NCBI RefSeq assembly: GCF_000698125.1
Contig: NZ_BAXA01000007.1
Coordinates: forward strand, 124,001 to 188,000
DNA from: Geomicrobium sp. JCM 19038
GTDB lineage: Bacteria > Bacillota > Bacilli > Bacillales > Marinococcaceae
Direction: 5' to 3'
Length of the DNA: 64,000 bases
The position numbers and the translations under genes are program-made. The notes beneath the pieces were generated by a model. The model made no database searches, was not told where the DNA came from, and was given only the letters and a program-made list of their open reading frames with translations. Each line of letters starts with the position of its first letter. Within the stretch, counting starts at the first letter, position 1. Positions 33,112 to 41,955 of the stretch are shown one piece after another.

Positions 33112-33957
33112 ATGGCGTTAAAACGATCAAAAATCGCGAAACCCAAGCAAAAAAAAGGTGGTCCACTGCCATTTAAGTACGTTTTCTTAATCTCAATCGG
33201 AATCTTTCTCGTAATGACAATTCAAGGTCTCTATTTTGTAGATAAACATATTAGACCGTCGCTGATGTCCATAGCCGTTGTTGAAACGAAACGGATCGCA
33301 CAGCACGCTGTTACTGAAGCGATCTCACAAGAGATGACTCATCAAGAAGACATGAATGACCTTGTTCTAATCGAGCGAAGTGACAATGGAGATATCTCTT
33401 CATTGGCATTTAATGCGCAAGTGTACAATCGAGTATTGTCTGATTCTACGATGGTCGTTCAAGATTACTTACATGAAATTCAGAGAGGGATTACGCAAGG
33501 GGACCCGCCGAGAAGTGTCGATGAAGAATATGAAGATCGAGGTGTAGGAACCGTTGAAGACGGTGCGATTTACACAATCCCACTCGGGATGGCGACTGGT
33601 AATGCATTACTTGCCAATTTAGGTCCTCGAGTTCCGGTAAGTTTTTCCGTAATTGGAGAAATTCACGCCGATATGGAAGAGCGAATTGAAAACGTTGGGA
33701 TTAATAATACGTATCTTCGAATTAGTGTAGCCATTGATATGGACGTGCGCGTTGTCATTCCTTTTGGTACGGATGAAACGAGTGTCACCTATTCCGTTCC
33801 AGTTGGAATGGTGTTTATACCAGGAGATGTGCCTGATTACTACGGTCAAGGAGGAGGGATGCCAGTCCCAGCTATTATGCCTAGTGGTAATGAAGAAAGT
33901 GTTGAGATGCAAAGTCCTGATGTAGAGGAGGGAGGTGAGGAAACGAATCAACAATAA
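33112..33957 (+). CDS. yunB: Sporulation protein YunB
   Basis: YunB is a membrane-associated sporulation protein; in B. subtilis its loss affects spore formation. The ATG at 33112 follows SD AGGAGG; an in-frame upstream start at 33058 is rejected. A basic N-terminus is followed by one TM helix (about residues 23-45), then an extracytoplasmic domain with HIRPSLMSIAV and the GTVEDGAIYTIPLGMATGN segment. The C-terminus after about residue 255 is acidic and low in complexity. Confidence 0.9.
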   Translation: MALKRSKIAKPKQKKGGPLPFKYVFLISIGIFLVMTIQGLYFVDKHIRPSLMSIAVVETKRIAQHAVTEAISQEMTHQEDMNDLVLIERSDNGDISSLAFNAQVYNRVLSDSTMVVQDYLHEIQRGITQGDPPRSVDEEYEDRGVGTVEDGAIYTIPLGMATGNALLANLGPRVPVSFSVIGEIHADMEERIENVGINNTYLRISVAIDMDVRVVIPFGTDETSVTYSVPVGMVFIPGDVPDYYGQGGGMPVPAIMPSGNEESVEMQSPDVEEGGEETNQQ

Positions 33958-33976
33958 TAAGTGTTGTTAGATTATT

Positions 33977-34005
33977 TTGACAAAATTCAACATTAATTTT
34001 ATAAT
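33977..34005 (+). promoter_or_regulatory. Perfect-consensus sigma-A promoter of the NSS transporter gene
   Basis: TTGACA (33977-33982), a 17-bp A+T-rich spacer and TATAAT (34000-34005), 31 bases before the ATG at 34037. Confidence 0.85.
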
Positions 34006-34036
34006 TTTCTATACAAATACAAAAGGGGGGTATTAC

Positions 34037-35382
34037 ATGGCTCGTGAGCAATGGGGAACGAAGGTTGGTTTTATGTTGGCGGCAGTGGGGTCAGCAGTTG
34101 GGCTAGGAAATATTTGGCGTTTTCCTTATATTACTGGAGAATACGGGGGCGGTGCATTTTTACTCGTTTACCTCGTGTGTGTTGCTGTTATAGGTTTACC
34201 AGTAATTTTGGCTGAATTTTCAATCGGGAAAAGAGGGCAGTTAGATGCAGTAGGTTCATATCGTAAAACAGCACCATCTAAAGTGTGGGTCGCTGGTGGT
34301 TGGCTAGCGGTCACGACTTCATTTTTAATTGTATCGTTTTACGCAGTTATTACAGGTTGGGTATTACATTACATGTTCGGGTATTTAATGGGGTCTGTAC
34401 AACAAGTGGAAAGTGGAGGCGTAGAAGGGTACTTCCTTGATACAATAGGAGCGACTTGGACACCGATCTTCTGGCTTGTTGTCGTTATGGCGATTATTGT
34501 TGGGATACTATACTTTGGAGTTCAAAAAGGTATAGAACTTAGCAGTAAGATCTTCATGCCGTTACTTGCAATTATATTAGTTATTTTAGCAGGTTACAGT
34601 TTAACATTAGACGGCGCATTAGAAGGGATGAGCTTTTTATTCATTCCAGATTGGAGTGCTCTTGCTGACCCAGCACTATATTTAGCTGCAATTGGTCAAT
34701 CGTTCTTTACGTTATCTCTTGGTATGGGGATTATGATTACGTATGGTGGCTACCTATCTAGGCAAACGGGGACGAATTTACCAGCAACAGCTCGTAATGT
34801 CGTTATTCTAGATACATTGTTTGCCATTGTCGTTGCGGTTGCTATCTTTGGCGCAGTGTATGCGATCGGCATGGAGCTTCACAAGGACCAGCGCTCATAT
34901 TCGTTGTATTGCCAGAAGTATTTAACCAAATGGCTGGTGCCGGAACGATCTTTGCGATTGCGTTTTTCTTCCTTGTCTTTATTGCAGCATTAACATCAGC
35001 AATTTCTTTAGCTGAAGTAAGTATCTCAGCAGCCATTGAACGTTTCAAAATTAGCCGCCAAAAAGCTACGTTAATTCTTGGTGCGCTCATTACAGTGCTA
35101 GGAGTTCCATCAGCGTTAAGTCAAGGTGGTCCGTTATCAGAGTTTTTAATCTTCGGATTACCCTTCTTAGACTTTGTTGATACCCTGACTGACAGTTATT
35201 TTTTACCAATTGGTGGATTAATCGTTGTCCTACTTGTTGGCTGGGGTTGGACGAAGAGAGCGACTTTGGATGAAGCAGATTTCAGAAATCCGATGATTGC
35301 AACACTTTATTTAATCCTACTACGTTTTGTCGCTCCAGCGATGATCATTATAATCTTAGCTTTAAACATATTTGGATCTTAA
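34037..35382 (+). CDS. NSS-family Na+-dependent transporter (one-base frameshift)
   Basis: This LeuT-type neurotransmitter:sodium symporter is 448 aa after repair. TM1 carries the Na+-site motif GSAVGLGNIWRFPY, followed by GGGAFLLVYL. The ATG at 34037 has an AGGGGGG SD. The frame breaks near 34873, where YAIGM continues as GASQGPALIFVVLPEVF; one G restores it. It probably imports an amino acid; the exact substrate is not predictable. A terminator follows. Confidence 0.9.
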
Positions 35383-35384
35383 TT

Positions 35385-35422
35385 AAGGACCTTGGTGCTT
35401 AAAGGCACCGAGGTTCTTTACT
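35385..35422 (+). terminator. Terminator between the two Na+ symporter genes
   Basis: AAGGACCTTGGTGC pairs with GCACCGAGGTTCTT (two wobbles) around TTAAAG. The T tract is short. Confidence 0.65.
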
Positions 35423-35442
35423 ACTTATAGTGGGGTGATGAG

Positions 35443-36792
35443 ATGATTGAGTGGATTGACAATTGGGCAGCTGCCGCTGCGGACTTTGTCTGGGGATTAC
35501 CGTTAATTGTATTACTTGTAGGGACCGGGATTTATCTTACATTTAGATTAGGATTTTATTCATTTACGCAGCTCCCATATGCAATGAAGCTCGTTTTTAA
35601 GAAAAACTTAGACAAGAACTCCGAAGGTGACATTTCACACTTTCAAGCGTTAATGACTTCACTAGCAGCAACTGTAGGTACAGGGAACGTTGCTGGTGTA
35701 GCAACAGCTGTCGTCTTAGGGGGACCAGGAGCGGTATTTTGGATGTGGATTACCGCTTTAGTCGGTATGGCAACGAAATACTCAGAAGCCATACTCGGTG
35801 TAAAGTATCGAGGAAAGAATTACCGAGGTGAAATGGCAGGCGGTCCGATGTACTATATTGAACATGGGCTAGGGAAGAAATGGAAATGGATGGGTATGTT
35901 GTTTGCTTTCTTCGCCGTCTTCGCTGCGATTTTTGGAATTGGTAATATGACACAAGCGAATACAGCTTCAGATATTGTACAGAGTACGTTTAACGTTCCG
36001 ACATGGATTACTGGGATCATCATGATGGTACTAGTCGGATTAGTTGTTATAGGCGGTATAAAGAGTATAGGTCGAGTTAGTGGTGTCATTGTTCCAATCA
36101 TGATTGTATTCTATGTTATTGCAGGGTTTTTTGTTATTGGATTCAATATTACTGAAGTACCTGCTGCTTTTGGCTTGATTTTTACAGATGCATTTACCGG
36201 TCAAGCAGTCGCAGGTGGCGCAATCGGGACGGTGATCCAGATGGGTGTTGCACGAGGGTTATTTTCTAACGAAGCTGGTCTAGGAACTGGAGGAATTGCT
36301 GCCGCTGCAGCAAAAACCGATGTTCCTGCTCGTCAAGCTCTCATTTCAATGACGCAAGTATTTATTGATACGATTATCGTTTGTACGATTACAGGACTTG
36401 CACTTGTCATTGCAGACCTCTATACGTCAGGTGAGAGTGGTGCATCATTAACTGCAATGTCATTTGATGCAATTTTACCGTTTGGCGGAAGTATGGTCGT
36501 TACGATTACATTATTGTTCTTTATCTTCTCCACCATCATTGGCTGGGCATATTTTGGAGAGAAGTGTTTGGAGTACCTAGTCGGTGGTAAAATCACTTAC
36601 ATTTATCGGATTGTCTTTGTACTTGCAGTTTTCGTAGGTGCAACATTACCACTTAATACCGTATGGAATTTTGGTGATATCTTTAATGGACTTATGGCAA
36701 TCCCCAACTTAATTGCATTAATTCTACTGTCTGGCGTTGTAGCAAAAGAAACTCGTAAGTTTAAAGATATTAGAAAGTTAGAGAGTAGATAA
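35443..36792 (+). CDS. AGCS-family Na+/alanine (glycine) symporter
   Basis: The intact 449-residue alanine-or-glycine:cation symporter has about 11 TM helices. The family signature GTGNVAGVATAVVLGGPGA appears after TM2, then AGGPMYYIEHGLGKKW and the FSNEAGLGTGGIAAAAAKTD segment. SD GGGGTGATG. With the NSS gene it forms a pair of Na+-coupled amino acid importers inserted between yunB and lytH. A strong terminator follows. Confidence 0.93.
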   Translation: MIEWIDNWAAAAADFVWGLPLIVLLVGTGIYLTFRLGFYSFTQLPYAMKLVFKKNLDKNSEGDISHFQALMTSLAATVGTGNVAGVATAVVLGGPGAVFWMWITALVGMATKYSEAILGVKYRGKNYRGEMAGGPMYYIEHGLGKKWKWMGMLFAFFAVFAAIFGIGNMTQANTASDIVQSTFNVPTWITGIIMMVLVGLVVIGGIKSIGRVSGVIVPIMIVFYVIAGFFVIGFNITEVPAAFGLIFTDAFTGQAVAGGAIGTVIQMGVARGLFSNEAGLGTGGIAAAAAKTDVPARQALISMTQVFIDTIIVCTITGLALVIADLYTSGESGASLTAMSFDAILPFGGSMVVTITLLFFIFSTIIGWAYFGEKCLEYLVGGKITYIYRIVFVLAVFVGATLPLNTVWNFGDIFNGLMAIPNLIALILLSGVVAKETRKFKDIRKLESR

Positions 36793-36797
36793 ATAGT

Positions 36798-36836
36798 AAT
36801 GAGCACATGTCTTCAGACTTGTGCTCATTTTTATTT
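36798..36836 (+). terminator. Terminator after the AGCS gene
   Basis: AATGAGCACATGTC pairs with GACTTGTGCTCATT (one wobble), followed by T residues. It also lies between convergent genes. Confidence 0.85.
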
Positions 36837-36863
36837 AGTATTTCACTTCATTTACATGCTGAA

Positions 36864-37487
36864 CTAAAAACTGTTTGTCTCATACGTCACATATGTAACG
36901 CTACAATTTTCGATATCATCATAGCTCCCGCTATATCCAAACAAGCGAATCATCGCACGGATCGTAAGCCCATGTGACACAATATAGATGTTATTAAAGC
37001 CTTGGGCCTGTGCATCTTGAACGACTTCATTCATCCCTTCTTGAAGTCTGTTCGAATATTGCTCCCAATGTTCCGCTTGATGACTCGAGTCGATTTCTGC
37101 AATCGTATTTACGACAATATCGAGTGGCACATCCCATAGCATATGAATGTCCTTGTAATGGTCAGGTAACCTTTTTTTAAGTGCTTCGAGCATCGCAATG
37201 TTGTATCCACCTTCAAAACCACCAAAATACAATTCGCGTAATGCCTTTTTTACTTGAATTTTAATTTGTTGGTCTTTGCGACTATGCAAACGAATAAGGT
37301 TAGCAGTTTCTCTAGCTCGACCACTGTCGCTCGTATAAATTTGATCAATCGGTTCATTTGCAAGTGCTTCACCTAACGTTTTGGCGCCAGCACGACCTTT
37401 CGATGTAAGCGGTGTGTCTGACCAACCTTGCACTTTGCCTTGCGTATTAAAAATGGTTTTACCGTGACGAACTAAATAAATATTCAA
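36864..37487 (-). CDS. Histidine phosphatase family protein
   Basis: This is a phosphoglycerate-mutase-like phosphatase of 207 aa. The catalytic LVRHGKTIFN is at the N-terminus, with GWSDTPLTSKG after it, the second acid region in ELYFGGFEGGYN and a late VSHG. It begins with TTG at 37487 behind SD AGGAGGG, 7 bases away. It lies 49 bases after lytH on the same strand, so the two may be co-transcribed. Substrate unknown. Confidence 0.88.
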   Translation of the reverse strand: MNIYLVRHGKTIFNTQGKVQGWSDTPLTSKGRAGAKTLGEALANEPIDQIYTSDSGRARETANLIRLHSRKDQQIKIQVKKALRELYFGGFEGGYNIAMLEALKKRLPDHYKDIHMLWDVPLDIVVNTIAEIDSSHQAEHWEQYSNRLQEGMNEVVQDAQAQGFNNIYIVSHGLTIRAMIRLFGYSGSYDDIENCSVTYVTYETNSF

Positions 37488-37535
37488 CGTAGACCCTCCT
37501 CAATCGGATTCTCTACGTTAAAGTATAGAGGAAGG

Positions 37536-38531
37536 TCAACTCTTCTGTCTTTCTTTTTGTTCCCACGAGCGGAGTTTTGGGTACGGATCAAATGACCATT
37601 CGCTGTACCCGTTATCTCGGTAAATACCGTAATGCAAGTGAGGTGGGAACTTTCCTTGTGTTCCTGGCTTTCCGTAACCAGAGCTACCGACACTGCCGAT
37701 GACGGATCCAGGCGTGACGATCGATCCTTCTTCAATATCTTCAGCAAAACCGTGAAGATGGGCATAATAATGATAAATGTTATCCAAATCCCGAATACCA
37801 ATTCGCCATCCTCCGTATTCGTTCCAGCCTTTTAATTCGACCGTTCCGTATGTGGTTGCACGTACAGGTGTGCTATACCCTGCAAAGATATCTGTTCCTT
37901 CATGAATTCGTCGACCACCCCATCCGCGTTTTGCACCCCACGTGCTCCGGTAAGAGTAGTTGTAATGAAGAGGAACTGGAAACGCGTTATCATGCAGCGC
38001 AATCGTTTGAAATTTTTCAAAGACGTTTGCATGACCGTGTATAATTCGAACCGTCTGATCCCGCTGATAATGATCCCAAAGCGCAATGCGAATGTTTTCA
38101 TCATCAAATCCGTACGTCGCTAATTTTCGAGCCATCGTATAAAGCACATCAGCATCGTTATGGCGATCTGCTTTCCCATCACCATCGCCATCAAGACCAT
38201 TTCCGCCAAAAACACTAATCCGATCAGCATCTGTATCTTCAAGGTCTGGATTTAATGCGCCAACCCAGTCACGCGGTGAAAAGTAGATCGAGATTACACC
38301 TGTCGGTTTGTCTCGATCGTTTCTTGCAACATTTAACCCTCGCTCATAGGCATCAATTGCTGCAAGCCAATGCCATGGAACTTGTGTAACGGTATCCATA
38401 TCTTTATACAATTGCATACGTTCAAGGTCAATTTCATCTTGTGTACGCTCTTCTTGTGCGTCTGCAATAGTTGTTGTTACGAAAAATAAACAGACGATTA
38501 ATAAAAAACGGAGGATTCCTTTTGAATTCAT
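37536..38531 (-). CDS. lytH: LytH-like M23 peptidase (spore cortex L-Ala-D-Glu endopeptidase)
   Basis: In B. subtilis LytH (YunA) trims cortex peptides to single L-alanine during sporulation. The 331-residue protein has a signal peptide ending near ADA and a middle domain with an EF-hand-like NGLDGDGDGKADRHND. The C-terminal M23 domain has zinc ligands in GGRRIHEGTDIF (HxxxD) and FPPHLHYGIY (HxH). The ATG at 38531 is used; a TTG lies one codon upstream. It is divergent from lipA, as in the yun/yut region of B. subtilis. Confidence 0.88.
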   Translation of the reverse strand: MNSKGILRFLLIVCLFFVTTTIADAQEERTQDEIDLERMQLYKDMDTVTQVPWHWLAAIDAYERGLNVARNDRDKPTGVISIYFSPRDWVGALNPDLEDTDADRISVFGGNGLDGDGDGKADRHNDADVLYTMARKLATYGFDDENIRIALWDHYQRDQTVRIIHGHANVFEKFQTIALHDNAFPVPLHYNYSYRSTWGAKRGWGGRRIHEGTDIFAGYSTPVRATTYGTVELKGWNEYGGWRIGIRDLDNIYHYYAHLHGFAEDIEEGSIVTPGSVIGSVGSSGYGKPGTQGKFPPHLHYGIYRDNGYSEWSFDPYPKLRSWEQKERQKS

Positions 38532-38605
38532 CAACTTTTACCCCTCTTCAAACGATGTCTTCTTACTATGGAACAGATCTTGCTTTTTATACTAAAAAGC
38601 ATCAC

Positions 38606-38634
38606 TTGGTACGTAAGATGACTCGTGGTAAAAT
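38606..38634 (+). promoter_or_regulatory. Candidate sigma-A promoter of lipA
   Basis: TTGGTA (38606-38611), a 17-bp spacer and TAAAAT (38629-38634), 21 bases before the lipA ATG. Confidence 0.6.
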
Positions 38635-38655
38635 TGGGAAGAAGGGTGTGATTAA

Positions 38656-39579
38656 ATGAGCGAAAAAACTGAACACGTGCGAAAACCGGATTGGCTGAAA
38701 ATAAAATTAAATACGAATGAATCATACACTGGTTTAAAGAAAATGATGCGAGAGAAAAACTTACATACGGTCTGTGAAGAAGCTCGTTGTCCCAACATTC
38801 ATGAGTGTTGGGCAGTTCGCAAAACCGCGACATTTATGATCCTAGGGGATACGTGTACGCGTGGATGTCGTTTTTGTGCTGTCAAAACAGGTCTTCCGAC
38901 AGAACTCGATCTAGATGAACCTGAACGTGTTGCGGATTCTGTAGAGCAGATGGGATTAAAACATGTCGTAATCACAGCAGTTGCAAGAGACGATCTTAAA
39001 GATGGCGGTTCGAATGTATTTGCTGAAACTGTGAGAGCGGTAAGAAGAAGAAATCCTTTATGTACCATTGAGGTGCTTCCATCTGATATGATGGGACTAG
39101 AGGAAAATTTAAAAACCTTAATGGAAGCAAGGCCGAATATTCTAAATCACAATATCGAAACGGTTCGCCGTTTAACGAAGAAAGTGCGTGCTCGTGCAAA
39201 GTACGATCGCTCACTTCAATTTCTTCGTTATTCGAAAGAGCTTCATCCAGATATTCCGACGAAATCGAGCTTAATGATTGGACTTGGAGAAACAGAAGAA
39301 GAAATTGAAGAAGTGATGGATGATTTACGTGCGAATGACGTGGATATTATGACTATCGGTCAATATTTACAGCCAACGAAAAAACACTTGCCAGTGATCA
39401 AGTACTATACGCCTGATGAGTTTCAACAGTTTAAAGAACTTGCGATGAGCAAAGGATTTAAGCATTGTGAAGCTGGACCGCTCGTTCGTTCTTCTTATCA
39501 TGCTGATGAGCAAGTGGATAAAGCGCAAGTTTGGAAAGAGGCTGCGAAATATCAGAGTGAACAACAATTTAGCAGCTAA
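38656..39579 (+). CDS. lipA: Lipoyl synthase
   Basis: LipA is the radical-SAM enzyme that inserts two sulfurs into octanoyl groups on carrier proteins such as GcvH (at 2.7 kb). The auxiliary cluster cysteines lie in [12 protein letters not shown], and the radical-SAM cluster in [10 protein letters not shown] (CxxxCxxC). The C-terminal RSSYHA serine ligand is present. The length of 307 aa is normal. Confidence 0.97.
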   Translation: MSEKTEHVRKPDWLKIKLNTNESYTGLKKMMREKNLHTVCEEARCPNIHECWAVRKTATFMILGDTCTRGCRFCAVKTGLPTELDLDEPERVADSVEQMGLKHVVITAVARDDLKDGGSNVFAETVRAVRRRNPLCTIEVLPSDMMGLEENLKTLMEARPNILNHNIETVRRLTKKVRARAKYDRSLQFLRYSKELHPDIPTKSSLMIGLGETEEEIEEVMDDLRANDVDIMTIGQYLQPTKKHLPVIKYYTPDEFQQFKELAMSKGFKHCEAGPLVRSSYHADEQVDKAQVWKEAAKYQSEQQFSS

Positions 39580-39595
39580 GTCGAGGTGAGATTCG

Positions 39596-39883
39596 TTGAT
39601 TCAATTAAATAATCAACAGTTTGAACTCATAGAAGAGTCGCGCGAGGGCTGGGACGAAGAAGCGTTTCAGAATCGCTACAGCGAAGTATTGAACAAGTAT
39701 GATTTCATCGTTGGAGACTGGGGACATGAACAATTGCGTCTCCGAGGTTTTTTTAACGATAACAACAAAAAAGCGGCTTTTGACTCAAAAGTGAGCACCG
39801 TTTATGACTATTTGTATGAGTTTTGTAATTTTGATTGTCCTTATTTCATTTTAAAGAAGGTCAAATCAGACAAAAAAGGATAA
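39596..39883 (+). CDS. yutD: YutD family protein (DUF1027)
   Basis: The 95-residue YutD/DUF1027 protein reads F-x-LIEESREGWDEEAFQNRYS, then the KYDFIVGDWGHEQLRLRGF segment and CNFDCPYFILKK. It starts with TTG at 39596 behind SD GAGGTGA. It lies 16 bases after lipA and is probably co-transcribed. Function unknown; a strong terminator follows. Confidence 0.92.
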   Translation: MIQLNNQQFELIEESREGWDEEAFQNRYSEVLNKYDFIVGDWGHEQLRLRGFFNDNNKKAAFDSKVSTVYDYLYEFCNFDCPYFILKKVKSDKKG

Positions 39884-39887
39884 GAAG

Positions 39888-39922
39888 AGAATCGTGCAAT
39901 GCGTTTGCACGATTCTTTTTTT
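39888..39922 (+). terminator. Terminator of lipA-yutD
   Basis: AGAATCGTGCAA and TTGCACGATTCT are perfectly complementary around GCG(T), followed by seven T. Confidence 0.95.
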
Positions 39923-40003
39923 AGGAATTCCTACATGTTTGGTTTTATTTCGACGTGGGAATAACCATGAATAGAAGACGATCAAAAGGAGAGTCGGACA
40001 AAC

Positions 40004-40648
40004 ATGAACGTACTCGTTATCGGTGCAAATGGACAAATAGGAAAACATACCGTAGAAAAAATGGTTCAGGACCCTACATTTACCCCTACGGCTATGGTTC
40101 GTAAAGAAGAACAAATGAAAGCCTTTAAAGAAATGAATGCAAACACGGTTCTTGCAGACTTAGAAGGGTCTGTTCGTGATTTGGCTACAGCAATGAAAGG
40201 TATGGATGCGGTAGTGTTCACTGCCGGATCTGGTGGTCATACCGGCGCGGATAAGACTGTTATGATTGATTTAGACGGGGCGATTAAATCCATGGAAGCT
40301 GCAAAGGAAGTCGGCATAAAGCGCTTTGTTATCGTTAGTGCCATCGGTGTTTACGATCGTAGCAATTGGATGGAAAAAGCTGCGTACTATAGTGCCGCTA
40401 AACATTATGCAGATCGCTTCTTAGAATTAAGCGGACTTGATTATACGATTGTACGACCTGGTTTACTCACAAATGATGCAGGAAAAGGCAAAGTAAAGGT
40501 TGCAAAAGAAGTAGAGCGTGGAGAAATTCCACGAGAAGACGTAGCCGAAACAATTCTAGCCTCGTTAAAAGACGACCATACGATTGGCAAAGGCTTTGAT
40601 ATGATTTCAGGTAATGAGAACATCGCTTCTGCGTTAAGAGATTTATAA
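40004..40648 (+). CDS. NAD(P)-binding atypical SDR-family protein
   Basis: The 214-residue Rossmann protein has the NAD(P)-binding VIGANGQIGKHTV (GxxGxxG) at the N-terminus, AVVFTAGSGGHTGADKT, and a YYSAAKHYADRFLE helix carrying a Y-x-x-x-K-like pair. It resembles YwnB/YhfK-type NAD(P)H-binding proteins of oxidative stress regulons. SD AAAGGAGAG. It is a single-gene unit closed by a terminator. Confidence 0.88.
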   Translation: MNVLVIGANGQIGKHTVEKMVQDPTFTPTAMVRKEEQMKAFKEMNANTVLADLEGSVRDLATAMKGMDAVVFTAGSGGHTGADKTVMIDLDGAIKSMEAAKEVGIKRFVIVSAIGVYDRSNWMEKAAYYSAAKHYADRFLELSGLDYTIVRPGLLTNDAGKGKVKVAKEVERGEIPREDVAETILASLKDDHTIGKGFDMISGNENIASALRDL

Positions 40649-40655
40649 TCAATTG

Positions 40656-40692
40656 AAAAGGTCATTAGGGATTTGTCCTAATGACCTTTTTT
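40656..40692 (+). terminator. Intrinsic terminator
   Basis: AAAAGGTCATTAGGA pairs with TCCTAATGACCTTTT, followed by further T. It could also act for leftward transcription. Confidence 0.92.
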
Positions 40693-40743
40693 ATGTGCGG
40701 GTATACTTTTGATATAGTAGGGACAATGAAAGAAGGTGGGGGC

Positions 40744-41091
40744 ATGACGGAACGATTATATTTACACCCAGCTTGGGAGCGGACACTTTCACAGCGTGAC
40801 CATGATGCGATAAAAAAGCGAGTGAAAGGTGGAGTTACTGAGTTATTCACGGTACTTTGGGTAGCGACCAACTATCGTAATGATTTATTAATGACAGTCC
40901 TTATTCGTAATGAAACAAGAGAAACGCTTGCGCTATCGAACGCACCTATGGAATTAATGAATGAAGAACAAAAACTGTGCAGTGATTTGTTTACATTTCA
41001 GGTTCCCCCGAACTGTGTTATGCCTTGGACGTTGATTTTTGAGGGCGCTGCGTGTTTCTCATCCCGATGGACACACGTAAAAATGGCATAA
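40744..41091 (+). CDS. Single SLAP-domain protein
   Basis: The 115-residue protein has the look of a SLAP domain, which elsewhere occurs in pairs in accessory-Sec/S-layer assembly proteins. LYLHPAWERTLSQRDHDAI opens the domain, VTVLIRNET-like strands follow, and FTFQVPPNCVMPWTLIF closes it. No signal peptide or TM helix is visible, so this copy is probably cytoplasmic. The ATG at 40744 has a GGTGGGGG SD. No secA2 or S-layer genes are near. Confidence 0.65.
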   Translation: MTERLYLHPAWERTLSQRDHDAIKKRVKGGVTELFTVLWVATNYRNDLLMTVLIRNETRETLALSNAPMELMNEEQKLCSDLFTFQVPPNCVMPWTLIFEGAACFSSRWTHVKMA

Positions 41092-41108
41092 ATAAAAACG
41101 AAGCGCGA

Positions 41109-41390
41109 TTAATCAGCGTCTTCGCCTTTCCCTTCGGAGTGTGTCGGGTGTGAGCCTGGGAACTGACGCTCATTTCCAGCATGAAGTTTTCGATTTTCAT
41201 ACGTAAAAGCGCTTGTCATATGTTGGCCTTCACGCCACGGCTCACTCTTTCCTGGTGGTTCAACAATTGGAGAACCGTACGGTCCTTCGGGTAAATCTTC
41301 GCGAATCAAATCTTCTTCTTGTGATTGCACGTTTTGAAAGTCTTCGAATTCATTTGATTCGGGATTGACTTTTCGATCGTCACGATCCAT
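41109..41390 (-). CDS. Small conserved Bacillaceae protein, function unknown
   Basis: The 93-residue polar protein contains EDLPEGPYGSPI, KSEPWREGQ, SAFTYENRKLH and PGSHPTHSE, segments I associate with short proteins labelled only as cytosolic protein in Bacillus genomes. The ATG at 41390 follows SD AAGGAG by 9-10 bases; longer in-frame starts have no SD. There are no membrane segments. It lies convergent with the SLAP gene and divergent from yutE. Confidence 0.7.
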   Translation of the reverse strand: MDRDDRKVNPESNEFEDFQNVQSQEEDLIREDLPEGPYGSPIVEPPGKSEPWREGQHMTSAFTYENRKLHAGNERQFPGSHPTHSEGKGEDAD

Positions 41391-41493
41391 TGCACTCAAC
41401 TCCTTATGTATAGATTGGACGAGCATAGACGATGTTATGCATCTTCCATGAGAGACGAGCGTCATTTATAATAGAATAGAAAGGATGATGAAC

Positions 41494-41955
41494 ATGTACT
41501 TTGTTGATCGAAAACTTATCTACGCACGATTATCATATATGGACGGCCTCTATGAGCATTACTTAACGGTAAATGCATGGCAACAAAAGCATGATCAATT
41601 AGCACTTGAACGTATTGCTCAAGGTTATATTGAAGCGATGATTGATGTTGGAAATCAAATGATTGACGGATTTATCATGAGAGACCCAGGTAGCTATCAA
41701 GATATCCTAGACATTCTTGAAGACGAAAAAGTGCTCACAAAAGAAGAAGCAGCTTCATTTCTAAAGGTGTTGAATTGGAGAAAAGTACTCGTTGAGGGCT
41801 ACTTAAACGTAGACCATGGCGCACTTTCACAAACATTAACGAACGAAAAAGAAGCGTTGCAACATTTTTCTATTCGTATAAAAACATACCTTGATCAAGA
41901 ACTCGGACCAGTGAGCGCTTTTTTACCTGAAGAGGAAGACGATGCACGTTCTTGA
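41494..41955 (+). CDS. yutE: YutE, DUF86/HepT-like protein
   Basis: A DUF86 helical protein (153 aa from the ATG at 41494, which best fits SD AAAGG; ATGs at 41485 and 41488 are alternatives). In HepT toxins the active motif is R-x4-H-x-Y; here the corresponding stretch WRKVLVEGY has Glu where His would be, so RNase or toxin activity is doubtful. No MNT-type nucleotidyltransferase antitoxin lies next to it. It overlaps yutF by 14 bases, the conserved yutE-yutF pair. Confidence 0.85.
   Translation: MYFVDRKLIYARLSYMDGLYEHYLTVNAWQQKHDQLALERIAQGYIEAMIDVGNQMIDGFIMRDPGSYQDILDILEDEKVLTKEEAASFLKVLNWRKVLVEGYLNVDHGALSQTLTNEKEALQHFSIRIKTYLDQELGPVSAFLPEEEDDARS

Noticed and set aside
41494-41955. Toxin-antitoxin module HepT/MNT
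   Set aside because: The active-site His is replaced and there is no MNT partner; the gene is the conserved yutE of the yutE-yutF pair.
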